A stretch of 64,000 nt of DNA, taken from the NCBI GenBank assembly GCA_006503475.1, contig RSEH01000020.1, forward strand, positions 124,001 to 188,000, written 5' to 3'. The translations under genes and the position numbers were made by a program. Positions 38,153 to 46,621 of the stretch are shown here, piece after piece (the first letter of the stretch is position 1; each line of letters begins with the position of its first letter). The stretch is from Stentor roeselii (lineage: Eukaryota > Ciliophora > Heterotrichea > Heterotrichida > Stentoridae). A model generated the notes under the pieces. The model saw only the letters and a program-made list of their open reading frames with translations. It was not told the DNA's origin and did no database searches.

Positions 38153-39318
38153 CTAATTGGAGCTATCACTTGAGTTCCCTTTTCTACTCTTCTTGCCTAT
38201 TGAGGGTGCAAAGCCAATACTCGAATTTTTAAAATTGTAAATCGTGTAGTAATCTTGAAGCAGCACCTCACCAATCATCCAATACCCAGCTCTTGAAAAT
38301 TCAATTTTCAACTTGCAGGTCAGATCCAGGCATTCCCAAATTGAATCGACTCCCACTCTAATACTATTTCCTTCAACTGAAAAAATTAAATCAGGTAAAT
38401 CATTTTTTTCAGTGATTCGACATTCGATGGAATTTTTCGGCATAGCAAAACATTCAATCCCGGACTGTTTCAAGCTAGTCAGCATAAAAAAGTAAAAGTT
38501 TGAATCTCCTAAAATCGTGTTGTGAGTTGATGTCATTTTGATGGAAGTGTTGAAATTAAAGTTCCAAGGTCCTAGTTGAACTTTTTCAAACAAAGGCATC
38601 CAGTCTTCAGCTGAAGTATATGATTCAACAAAAAAAACCTCTTCAGGGTGTGAAGAAAAAGCTTTTAAATCGAATTCACCAAACTGAATGACTGACTGAT
38701 GCGATTCTTTACTTTCAAAATCACGTAAAAATATTGAGAAAATAGGCTCAGATATTTTTCCATCAATCCAAAGATTCTCAATAAACCCCGTCGAACTCCA
38801 ATCACTGACAAGAGCCAATCCCAGAACTCCATCAAAAGGAAGGTTTTCACAATTTTGGGTGTAATCAGCAAGCACAAAATCAAGATTTCCCTGTAAAAAA
38901 GAGTCAATTTGATTAATCCTGAGTTCATCATAAGCAAAAATTCCATCAACAAAGCAAGAATAATGCTATTTTTTTATTACATTCGCAGATTTACGTTCTG
39001 ACTGATTATTAAACGTGACAGATTCAAATGGATCAAATTTGTTCTTAAAGTCATCACAAGTCTTGCAATCACTAGAAACGATCCAAGATCTCTATTTACT
39101 TCTCACTCTTTTCGCGATATCAAGCACTAAATTGAAAGACTTTGGTGGATTTCCTATCGTCACTTTCAACATATAGGCTACCTGATTAAATTTACATCAA
39201 AATCTCCATGAGAGGACTGATGAAACTTCGAAGTTGATTTGAAGACTGTCCGAGATAAAGGAAATACAAGCTGTGCCTGAACAACAGAGACCACTAATAA
39301 AAATAAATTCTTCCACAT
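38153..39318 (-). CDS. Pepsin-like protein B, introns of 14, 15 and 15 nt, active-site motifs lost
   Basis: Removing 39182-39195, 39092-39106 and 38966-38980 gives a 373-residue protein, ATG to TAG. A signal peptide is visible (MWKNLFLLVVSVVQAQ). VTIGNPPKSFNLVLD, a full FDGVLGLA motif, the EPIFSIFLR strand and YWMIGEVLLQDYYTIYNFKNSSIGFAPS identify the pepsin family. At the first active site DTG is DIA (D62); at the second DTGTS is DSNFY (D257). As in protein A, the aspartates may remain without the surrounding glycine and Ser/Thr. All three introns sit at the same places as in protein A, so the pair arose by tandem duplication of an intron-bearing gene. The C-terminus is Ser/Lys-rich and lacks the hydrophobic tail of A. 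Likely a secreted pseudoprotease, by inference. Confidence 0.82.
38966..38980 (-). other. 15-nt intron 3 of pepsin-like B
   Basis: Reads GTAATAAAAAAATAG on the minus strand, phase 0, after Asn103. It contains an in-frame stop and matches intron 3 of protein A in place and almost in sequence. Confidence 0.88.
39092..39106 (-). other. 15-nt intron 2 of pepsin-like B
   Basis: Reads GTGAGAAGTAAATAG on the minus strand, phase 0, after Arg66. It ends in an in-frame TAG. Removal restores pepsin spacing (DIAKR-RSWIVSS). Confidence 0.85.
39182..39195 (-). other. 14-nt intron 1 of pepsin-like B
   Basis: Reads GTAAATTTAATCAG on the minus strand, phase 0, between Asp41 and Val42, and homologous in position to intron 1 of protein A. 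Only removal of exactly 14 bases keeps the frame; the next AG would give an 18-nt intron and an immediate stop. Confidence 0.7.
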
Positions 39319-39352
39319 TATATCGAATAACTATTGTGTTTTATCTACAACC

Positions 39353-40168
39353 TTAAAAAATCCCACATTTTCCACATCCACCTTTTTGTGAAAACCTCGG
39401 CCTTGTTTTATCCTCTTTTAAACTCCCTGAAACAATCAGTGAGTTGCTATAAACAAAATCCCGGGTAAAAACGTTACTATTCGATTTCAAGTCATCAGCA
39501 ATCGACTCAAAATTTTTCTTACAGTTATCAAAAACATGATCCTCATCAATCATCATAAATCCAAAGCAGTTCCCGACATACCTGAAACAAACCAAAGCCA
39601 AAGCTGATTTTTTCCCAGTGATTAAAGTGAAATCATTAGGCAAAATCATACCAGAAGTCTTTAAAAGTGTTTTCATCAAGTCAATCGAGAGTAACTTTCC
39701 ATTGAAATCAGTGATAGTAAAAGGAAGGTTGTTGACTTTTAAAATCGGGTACATTTTTTCATGATTTTTTAAACTTTGAGTGGTTTTGATAGACTCATCG
39801 TTGATACTGCGAAGACAACAGACGTTTTGTTTAACCTCTTCAGGAATCCCTGACAAAAACACGAGATGTTGAACGACTGATGACTTTCTAATTAGAATCC
39901 TTGCATTTAACCCTACTGAAATCAATCCAAGATAAACAAGTGCAGCTTCAGAGTAATTTGAATTATCATAACAAACCACTGTCAAATTCTCAGTCAAGTC
40001 AAAAGACCTCAGTGCAGTTAAAAAGTCACGAGTTGACCTGGGGATCTTAAAAAGTGAAGAACTGAAAATATACTCACTCGGGTCACTTTCTTCCAACGTG
40101 CATAAAATCAGCTTGAACGAGTCCAGCCCTTGCGCCAGGATTTCTTCCTCGCTGATAAACATCTCCAT
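39353..40168 (-). CDS. Rhodanese-like (sulfurtransferase-fold) protein, probably inactive
   Basis: A 271-residue protein, ATG to TAA. It resembles a two-domain thiosulfate/mercaptopyruvate sulfurtransferase. LTVVCYDNSNYSEAALVYLGLISVGLNARIL (residues 62-92) matches the first-domain pattern of a YD strand followed by a helix and a glycine turn. TLITGKKSALALVCFRYVGN (181-200) matches the second-domain active-site loop and helix. The catalytic Cys of the usual CxxGxxA loop is replaced by Thr184, so sulfur transfer is unlikely. The C-terminus, GGCGKCGIF, offers two cysteines that might bind metal or sulfur. It lies 24 bases below the TMEM63-like gene and 34 above pepsin-like B, on one strand. The family call is tentative because similarity is at pattern level only. 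Confidence 0.55.
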   Translation of the reverse strand: MEMFISEEEILAQGLDSFKLILCTLEESDPSEYIFSSSLFKIPRSTRDFLTALRSFDLTENLTVVCYDNSNYSEAALVYLGLISVGLNARILIRKSSVVQHLVFLSGIPEEVKQNVCCLRSINDESIKTTQSLKNHEKMYPILKVNNLPFTITDFNGKLLSIDLMKTLLKTSGMILPNDFTLITGKKSALALVCFRYVGNCFGFMMIDEDHVFDNCKKNFESIADDLKSNSNVFTRDFVYSNSLIVSGSLKEDKTRPRFSQKGGCGKCGIF

Positions 40169-40192
40169 ATTGCAGATTACTTAAAAATACCC

Positions 40193-42892
40193 TCACTGAT
40201 TTTCCTCACTACTTTCACCGTTTTCTTTACTCAGTGATGCACTGTCCTCGCTGCTGTCACTTGACAAGGACTGAGATTCAGATTCAGAAGCCCTGGGAAG
40301 ACTTCCGTCTTGATTGACAGTTAATGGACTACGAATAGACTTCAAGTCAAGAACGATTTCCGCTTTTTCATCACGTGATAAATCAGGTTGACTTACATCA
40401 GAACTAGAAACATCAACATTGTCTTGAAGTTTGTTCATGTTTTCCTTCTGAGGAGTCGCAAGAGTCATTCGTGAGTTCGACCTGGCAAGACGAGCACTTT
40501 CGAAGTAACCTGAAGTCTCAGGCGCTCTAAGCCCGACGGACTCATCCATTTCATTCACAATCATCGCGTAGTTCGGGTTTTGACGAATGTCGTAAGAAGC
40601 TAAACTTTTCTTGCTGATTTCGTCTTTTATGTCTAGAAAGTCCTTTTCATTCGTGTTGTACTTCAACTTTCGTTTCAGACAAAAATTGCAAAGTAAGTCG
40701 ATGAAGCCCAGAATTATGATCAGGACCAGAGCTGCTAGGATAATGAAAATATTCGCGATACCTGAAGGTCTTTCTAATCGTTTTGCGATGATTTCAGGGA
40801 AAATATCATGAAAAGTATTGATTTTTTCAGATTTTACATTGAAAATTTCTGGGTTTCCGTAAGTATAAAGCGAAACCACACAATGCAAAATAACTGCCAA
40901 AGGAAGTAACTTGACTGCAGAGGAGTAAAGAGTGTGGTCATATCGAGGAGGTTTCTTGAAATGTCTAAGAACCAGCCACTTATCAGTGTAAAAAATAACA
41001 ACTAAGAAAACAAAACAAGAGCAGTTTAGCAGTGGAATGCCTCCTGAATATAAAAACGACGTGAAGACCACATTAAAAACCTGAGCTGTTCTCGTCGCGA
41101 TGTCAAAATCAGGACCAGTGAACATTTCATTCAGTTCAAACTGAGTTTTTTTCGACTTGTAGCAGCATTTTCTTCGACAGGCCCCGATGGGGTAAGCAAG
41201 GACCAGATAAATAAGATGAGGGGAAAACAAAGAAACAAGCATCAATGTCAAGATGTAACTTCCTACTCTTAAATACCATTCCCGTGAAAAATCGTTGTAG
41301 TCCCCTGCCAGGATGTATTTGGTGAACTGAGGAATAGACAAGTTGACCAGGTAGTTCAAAATCGCAGTGTTAATAAAAATCACCAGCAACACCTTCTTGA
41401 AAACCCTTTTTTGGATGTTGCTTCGACTTGCCGGTTTCTCGAAATTTGTCAGTTTTCTCATGATTGTCTTCAAGAAGAAGTTGATTATGATAATGCCGAA
41501 AGCACTTAAAAACTTGATAGTCCAGGCAAAAGTAAGGTACTCGATGTAAACATGACACTTTTTAGCTTCGTCAAGAAGCTTTGAAGAAGATAAGGACTTG
41601 CAATAGCAAAGTCGATGAGTACTGTGGTCATTTGGTCCTTTTCCTCCTGCTTCAAGGTATTTTTCACAGTCGTTTTCACTTGGAAGTTTGCTTTGGGCAG
41701 TTTTAACGTAGTAAAGCATGGCAATAGAAATAGCGAGTAGCAGTAAAGTGATTAAAAAAGAGAAAACCTTTCGAAAAAAACGAGAACATTTCCCGATCTC
41801 CAGATTTTCCCAGATAATATCGCAAGGTTCAGTGGAAGGCATGACTGTTAAATGAATTTTTTGGAATCTCAGTCTTTTACTCCTTCTTTTACACCCACAA
41901 AGTCTTCTTGAGTTGTATTTCATCAAACAAGAAATTTTATCTTTAGTTTTGTTAAATACGATGTAAGCTCTTTTTACTTCCAGGTCTTCATGTTTGCAGA
42001 GAGCTCCTTTTTCTTTGATTTTTTTCAGGCATTTTTCGAGTTTTTTATCAAGTTTTTTAATTGTTTTGTCCTGTTTTGGGTCTTTTTTATTGAAACTCAA
42101 AAGCGCTTCTTGGATTTTTTTCTGTTCAGTTAACATCGCTTTGACAGTGTAAAGCGGAAGGAACTCACCAAACCTTCTTCCTAAAAAGACTTCAACCACT
42201 TCTCCATGCCTTTCGAAGTGTTTTTTCACTTCATCCACATCAAGTCCAACTCGTGGAAGTCCTTTGACTTCAACGGCATAATCAGAAATTTTAGCCTTTT
42301 TATTAATATGAGCAAAAACCGCCAAATACGTGTAAATCAAGAATAGCAAAACACAAAACAAAAAAAATCCAGAACAAGCCGCATCACAGATCCAAACAAA
42401 TTCATAATTTTTATCAATTTCACTAGAATCAGCAGTTTTATTAACAGCACTTCTCTCTCCATCAATATTTCCAATAGAAAAAAAATCCAAAACGCTTTGA
42501 GTCTCAGAATCCGTGAAATAATTCCCGTTGTAGTTAATATAAAGAAGAAGAACACTAGCCCCAGCGATACAAAACATCATAATCATCAATTGTTTTAACA
42601 GCATAAAATGCAATGCGAAGCCGACAGAGTATTCCCCGATTTTCCAAGTCGAAGTACACCAAAACGAGTGTTTTTTAGCGACTTGGTCTTCCCAGCAACG
42701 CAAAGAGTTCAAATTTCGATGTTCAACAGCAAGATCCAGCTGAGCCTCAGACTTGATATCATCTAACACCTTCTTCACGTAGTCCTGATGATTCGCTTCT
42801 GAGTACTCTTCAATCGCGTAGTTCATGAGTGACTTGCTGATAGAGTTCATCATGACTCCAAACCTGCCAAGGGCATTTGAAAGTGCATTCAT
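40193..42892 (-). CDS. OSCA/TMEM63 (CSC1-like) channel family protein
   Basis: An 899-residue polytopic membrane protein, ATG to TGA. One hydrophobic helix lies near residues 90-115 and another near 165-190. A large cytosolic domain (about 195-370) contains AVEVKGLP, the AYIVFNKTKD strand and the VMPSTEPCDIIWENL signature characteristic of OSCA/TMEM63 proteins. About eight further membrane helices follow, and then a Ser/Glu-rich disordered tail. Family members are osmo- or mechanosensitive cation channels related in fold to TMEM16 scramblases. In a contractile ciliate a mechanosensory role is plausible but inferred. It is the only gene here seen to end in TGA; a TAA follows nine bases later in frame. 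Its start is 32 bases from that of the P4-ATPase. Confidence 0.82.
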   Translation of the reverse strand: MNALSNALGRFGVMMNSISKSLMNYAIEEYSEANHQDYVKKVLDDIKSEAQLDLAVEHRNLNSLRCWEDQVAKKHSFWCTSTWKIGEYSVGFALHFMLLKQLMIMMFCIAGASVLLLYINYNGNYFTDSETQSVLDFFSIGNIDGERSAVNKTADSSEIDKNYEFVWICDAACSGFFLFCVLLFLIYTYLAVFAHINKKAKISDYAVEVKGLPRVGLDVDEVKKHFERHGEVVEVFLGRRFGEFLPLYTVKAMLTEQKKIQEALLSFNKKDPKQDKTIKKLDKKLEKCLKKIKEKGALCKHEDLEVKRAYIVFNKTKDKISCLMKYNSRRLCGCKRRSKRLRFQKIHLTVMPSTEPCDIIWENLEIGKCSRFFRKVFSFLITLLLLAISIAMLYYVKTAQSKLPSENDCEKYLEAGGKGPNDHSTHRLCYCKSLSSSKLLDEAKKCHVYIEYLTFAWTIKFLSAFGIIIINFFLKTIMRKLTNFEKPASRSNIQKRVFKKVLLVIFINTAILNYLVNLSIPQFTKYILAGDYNDFSREWYLRVGSYILTLMLVSLFSPHLIYLVLAYPIGACRRKCCYKSKKTQFELNEMFTGPDFDIATRTAQVFNVVFTSFLYSGGIPLLNCSCFVFLVVIFYTDKWLVLRHFKKPPRYDHTLYSSAVKLLPLAVILHCVVSLYTYGNPEIFNVKSEKINTFHDIFPEIIAKRLERPSGIANIFIILAALVLIIILGFIDLLCNFCLKRKLKYNTNEKDFLDIKDEISKKSLASYDIRQNPNYAMIVNEMDESVGLRAPETSGYFESARLARSNSRMTLATPQKENMNKLQDNVDVSSSDVSQPDLSRDEKAEIVLDLKSIRSPLTVNQDGSLPRASESESQSLSSDSSEDSASLSKENGESSEENQ

Positions 42893-42924
42893 TATAATGC
42901 TTTTCCTACAAAACCTTCTAATAA
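42893..42924. promoter_or_regulatory. 32-bp spacer between divergent ATGs (TMEM63-like / P4-ATPase)
   Basis: Only 32 bases separate the two start codons. Both 5' untranslated regions and at least part of both promoters must fit here or overlap the coding ends. No named element is visible. Confidence 0.55.
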
Positions 42925-45921
42925 ATGACTGAGGAATATCGGACGATTTCTCTCTCGGGGCAGCTGAACTTCACAGCAGTTTCCAATTCAGTGAGCAACA
43001 CGAAGTACACTTTTTTCAACTTTCTCATCAAGTTCTTGTTCATTCAGTTCAGTCAACCGATGAATTTCTTTTTCCTGGTTATTTCATTGAGTCAGACCTA
43101 CCCGCCTTTCCAAGTCGGATTTTTATTCACGTATATCGCGCCGCTTATTTTCGTACTCGTCATCACCATGGGAAAAGAGATCTACGACGACTTGCAGAGG
43201 TACTCGAGGGATAAAGAAGTCAATAGTCAGACGTGCACTCGACTGACTGTTGTTCAAGAAGAAAATATTCCTTCAAGTGATATCAAAGTCGGACATCTAC
43301 TCAAATTACATCGAGGTGAAAGGGTCCCTGCTGATATGGTCTTGTTGAAAACTAGTGAAAGTTCTGGAACTGTATTTATTAAAACTGACCAACTTGATGG
43401 TGAGACTGACTGGAAACTGAGAAAAGGACTGAGTGTTACTCAGAAGTTGGAAGATCAGGAAATTGTTAATTTTAAAGGAGTGGTCAAGGTGAAGAAGCCG
43501 ATGAAGGATATTTACCAGTTTCAAGCTGTTTTTGAATATGGCGATGGGAATCAGGTAGGATTAGAACTGGATAACACCATTTGGGCGAACACTTCGCTTG
43601 CCTCTGAAAGTTGCATTGGAATTGTTATTTACACTGGGAAGGAAACTCGCAGTCAGATGAACAGTCGCGAGCCTTCGAATAAAATTGGAATAACTGACAT
43701 GGAATTGAATGAACTTTCGATTTATCTCGTTGTTCTCATGTTGTTAATCGCGTTTTTCCTGTTGAGTCTCAATGGCTTCACTGAGAATTGGCCAGTTACC
43801 TTGATTCGCTATGTCTTGTTACTCACCAACATCATTCCCATCTCGCTTAGGGTCAACCTGGACCTGGCGAAGATGCTTTATTGTCATGATATCTCCAACG
43901 ATGCCTCAATCGGCAACCCCCAAACCCGCAACAGGACCTTACCTGAAGAACTTGGAAGGGTTCATTACTTGCTCACTGACAAAACCGGCACTTTGACTAA
44001 AAACGAGATGAAATTGAAAGTTGCAGCTTTGGAATACTCAACTTTTAAAAATGATGAGGCAGGGCAACTTGAAGAAATGAAAAATTTGATTCAACAGAAC
44101 CTTGAAGTTAGTCTTTTTCCTATTCATGACCAGCAAAAAAGAAGAAAAAAAAGAGAAGACCATTTCGCATTTAGAGACTTTGTCACTGCCCTTGCCTTAT
44201 GCAACAATGTGACACCTGTTCAAGACAGTACTACGAAAAGTACTATTTTCCAGGCGAGTTCTCCTGATGAAATGGCTTTAGTTGAATTTGCTCAGCTTGT
44301 GGGAGTTAAACTTCATAAAAGAAACTTGAAGAGAATTGTGCTGAAGACTGATAAAGGACAAGACAAGTATAAAATCTTAGAAACTTTTCCTTTTTCATCG
44401 TCAACGAAGAGAATGGGAATTATTTTATATCATAAAGCGACTGATCGGATCATTTTTTACTTGAAAGGCGCCGACGAGGTCATCAGCGAAATGATCGGCT
44501 CGAAAAATGCAAGGACTAAAATGTTAGAAGAATGCGAAAACTATGCAGCAGAAGGACTTAGAACTTTAGTCATCACTCAAAGGGTCATGGATAGAGCTGA
44601 ATATGAAGAGTTTCATCAGAGGTACTCACAAGCTGCTGCTTTAATGGAAAATCGAGAAGAAAATTTAAGGGAAGCTGTCAAGTTTATTGAACGTGGAATG
44701 AATTTTTTAGGAGTCACGGGAGTTGAGGATAAACTTCAAGATGATGTTGAAAAAGTTATCTCGAAACTTAATAGTGCCGGGATTAAAGTATGGATGCTCA
44801 CTGGTGATAAAGTTGAAACTGCTAAATGTATTTCTATTTCAACTGGATTGAAAAAAAGAGATCATAAGTTTTATGAACTCGTTGGAATCAGTGACTCGAA
44901 AAGTATCTTGATGAAACTTGAAGGGATTATGAAGGATTATGTTCTTATTATTGATGGATTTACTCTTGGAATTATCATGAGTGAAAAATTGGAAGAACTT
45001 TTTGTTAGGTATGCCAGTGCATGCGACGGTGTAATTTGTTCAAGAGTGAGTCCAACACAGAAGTCACTAATAGTAGAAGCCCTCCAAAGGTTCACACGTT
45101 GCAGAGTCTCAGCAATCGGAGACGGTGGAAACGACGTAGGAATGATTTTATCATCTCACGTAGGAATCGGTGTAGAAGGAAAAGAAGGTAAGCAAGCATC
45201 ACTGGCTTCAGATTTCGCCATTTCAGAATTCAAGCATTTAACGAACCTAATCCTCTGGCACGGTCGTTTAAGTTACATGCGAACCTCAAAGTTAACAAAT
45301 TTCATCTTCCACCGAGGAATGATAATATCAGTGATTCAAATTCTCTTCATTGTCCTCTTCTACTACTCAGCGATTCCGATTTTCAACGGGTATCTGATGT
45401 TCGGGTATTCAACGATCTTCACTTCACTTCCAGTCTTTGCTCTGGTGTTAGATGAAGACATCAGTCGAGAGCTGGTCTTGACCTACCCGTTGCTTTACAT
45501 TTCAAATCAACTTGGAAGAGCTTTGAATGGGACTCGTTTTTGTTTGTGGCTTTTTAAAAGTATTTATCAAGGGTCAGTCATCATGTTGCTTTCGATTATC
45601 TTGTTTCCTCATGATAACTTTGTGAATGTGGTCGCGATTACTTTTTCTTCTTTGGTTCTGACGGAACTTCTGAATATTTATTCGCAGATACAAAGATGGA
45701 AAGTTCTTATGGTGCTTGCTGAGTTGTTTTCACTTGTGGCTTATTTGGTGTCTATTGTTTGGCTTAAGAGTTACTTTGATGTGAAGATGATTGTTACTGC
45801 TGATTTCTTTTGGAAGGTACTTATTATCACTTTTATTGCCTGGCTCCCACTTCATCTTACAAAGATGATTAAAGAAACTGTCTGGCCACCCAGGTCGAAA
45901 CAAATACAAGAACAGTCATAG
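42925..45921 (+). CDS. P4-ATPase phospholipid flippase, ATP9/Neo1 type
   Basis: A 998-residue P-type ATPase, ATG to TAG. The phosphorylation motif DKTGTLTKNEM has its Asp at D352. The actuator motif is DGETDWKLR, and the hinge GDGGNDVGMI lies near residue 732. GVEGKEGKQASLASDFAISEF is typical of P4 flippases. The N-terminal SQTYPPFQVGFLFTYIAPLIF...DDLQRYSRDKEVNSQ block and PEELGRVHYLLTDKTGTL are the wording of the ATP9A/B and yeast Neo1 branch, which works without a CDC50 subunit. About ten membrane helices flank the cytosolic domains. It moves aminophospholipids to the cytosolic leaflet of Golgi or endosomal membranes. It shares a 32-bp head-to-head spacer with the TMEM63-like gene. The tail is 10 bases from the convergent gene. 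Confidence 0.93.
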   Translation: MTEEYRTISLSGQLNFTAVSNSVSNTKYTFFNFLIKFLFIQFSQPMNFFFLVISLSQTYPPFQVGFLFTYIAPLIFVLVITMGKEIYDDLQRYSRDKEVNSQTCTRLTVVQEENIPSSDIKVGHLLKLHRGERVPADMVLLKTSESSGTVFIKTDQLDGETDWKLRKGLSVTQKLEDQEIVNFKGVVKVKKPMKDIYQFQAVFEYGDGNQVGLELDNTIWANTSLASESCIGIVIYTGKETRSQMNSREPSNKIGITDMELNELSIYLVVLMLLIAFFLLSLNGFTENWPVTLIRYVLLLTNIIPISLRVNLDLAKMLYCHDISNDASIGNPQTRNRTLPEELGRVHYLLTDKTGTLTKNEMKLKVAALEYSTFKNDEAGQLEEMKNLIQQNLEVSLFPIHDQQKRRKKREDHFAFRDFVTALALCNNVTPVQDSTTKSTIFQASSPDEMALVEFAQLVGVKLHKRNLKRIVLKTDKGQDKYKILETFPFSSSTKRMGIILYHKATDRIIFYLKGADEVISEMIGSKNARTKMLEECENYAAEGLRTLVITQRVMDRAEYEEFHQRYSQAAALMENREENLREAVKFIERGMNFLGVTGVEDKLQDDVEKVISKLNSAGIKVWMLTGDKVETAKCISISTGLKKRDHKFYELVGISDSKSILMKLEGIMKDYVLIIDGFTLGIIMSEKLEELFVRYASACDGVICSRVSPTQKSLIVEALQRFTRCRVSAIGDGGNDVGMILSSHVGIGVEGKEGKQASLASDFAISEFKHLTNLILWHGRLSYMRTSKLTNFIFHRGMIISVIQILFIVLFYYSAIPIFNGYLMFGYSTIFTSLPVFALVLDEDISRELVLTYPLLYISNQLGRALNGTRFCLWLFKSIYQGSVIMLLSIILFPHDNFVNVVAITFSSLVLTELLNIYSQIQRWKVLMVLAELFSLVAYLVSIVWLKSYFDVKMIVTADFFWKVLIITFIAWLPLHLTKMIKETVWPPRSKQIQEQS

Positions 45922-45931
45922 TTAGTCATTA

Positions 45932-46612
45932 TTAACTAATTGAAAGTAAAGGCTTGGCTAGAGCTGTTCTAGTGTCGATTATGACTTTCTTTTTCAAGTC
46001 TATTGTTAAGATCTCCTCGTCGAAGCCGTAAGTATAGACTCCCGTAGTAAAGTTCAAAATATCCTCAATTTCCCTCACAATTGGACGGACAGTCCCATCA
46101 TCAGACATCCATCCATACGCTTCACGACGAAGATGCTGCCTTTTCACCGGGTAGCAGTAATGTTCTTTTTTCCCTTCAGCTAATACTTTATCACCAGAGA
46201 CATGCATATCTTTAAATGTGAGAACAGCAGGTGATTCAAAAAGCGTAATACTCGACCTAATCAAGCCTTTAATGAAGTCAATTTCTATTTTATGCTGCAT
46301 TTCTCTAGAAAACGCGACTTCCGTCTGACTAGCATCTAGAAATTGCCATTTCCCATTAAGCGTCACGTTTTTACTATCATAATGGGGAAGACCACTAACA
46401 TCGTAGTCTTTTTTCGCTCCTCGTGGGTCGAAAGCAAGAATATTCGGAGCTTCAATGATTTCCAAGTTTTCACTCTGAGTGGCTTTAGAAGGGACGAACT
46501 TTTCACTGAGAACTCTCTGATCAAGTTTATCAATGAGTTTATCCTTAACTTGCACATTCCCCGAGCCTACCACGATTGGTTCGTTCAAAGGTCGAGCAGG
46601 TGAGCATCCCAT
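45932..46612 (-). CDS. Predicted N-myristoylated protein with a possible WWE-like segment, 226 aa
   Basis: ATG to TAA. The N-terminus MGCSPARP fits dual lipidation: myristate on Gly2 and palmitate on Cys3. Membrane attachment is therefore likely. Residues 85-125 (NGKWQFLDASQTEVAFSREM and on) loosely resemble a WWE domain, whose Trp and Gln pattern binds ADP-ribose chains. A second W-containing repeat, YGWMSDDGTVRPIV, lies near residues 165-180. I cannot confirm the fold. The start is just 9 bases from the stop of the SHIPPO gene upstream on the same strand, and the stop is 10 bases from that of the P4-ATPase. Confidence 0.7.
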   Translation of the reverse strand: MGCSPARPLNEPIVVGSGNVQVKDKLIDKLDQRVLSEKFVPSKATQSENLEIIEAPNILAFDPRGAKKDYDVSGLPHYDSKNVTLNGKWQFLDASQTEVAFSREMQHKIEIDFIKGLIRSSITLFESPAVLTFKDMHVSGDKVLAEGKKEHYCYPVKRQHLRREAYGWMSDDGTVRPIVREIEDILNFTTGVYTYGFDEEILTIDLKKKVIIDTRTALAKPLLSIS

Positions 46613-46621
46613 TTTAATTAT

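Noticed and set aside
39178-39195. 18-nt version of intron 1 in pepsin-like B
   Set aside because: Splicing at the next AG leads at once to a stop and breaks the match to pepsin-like A.
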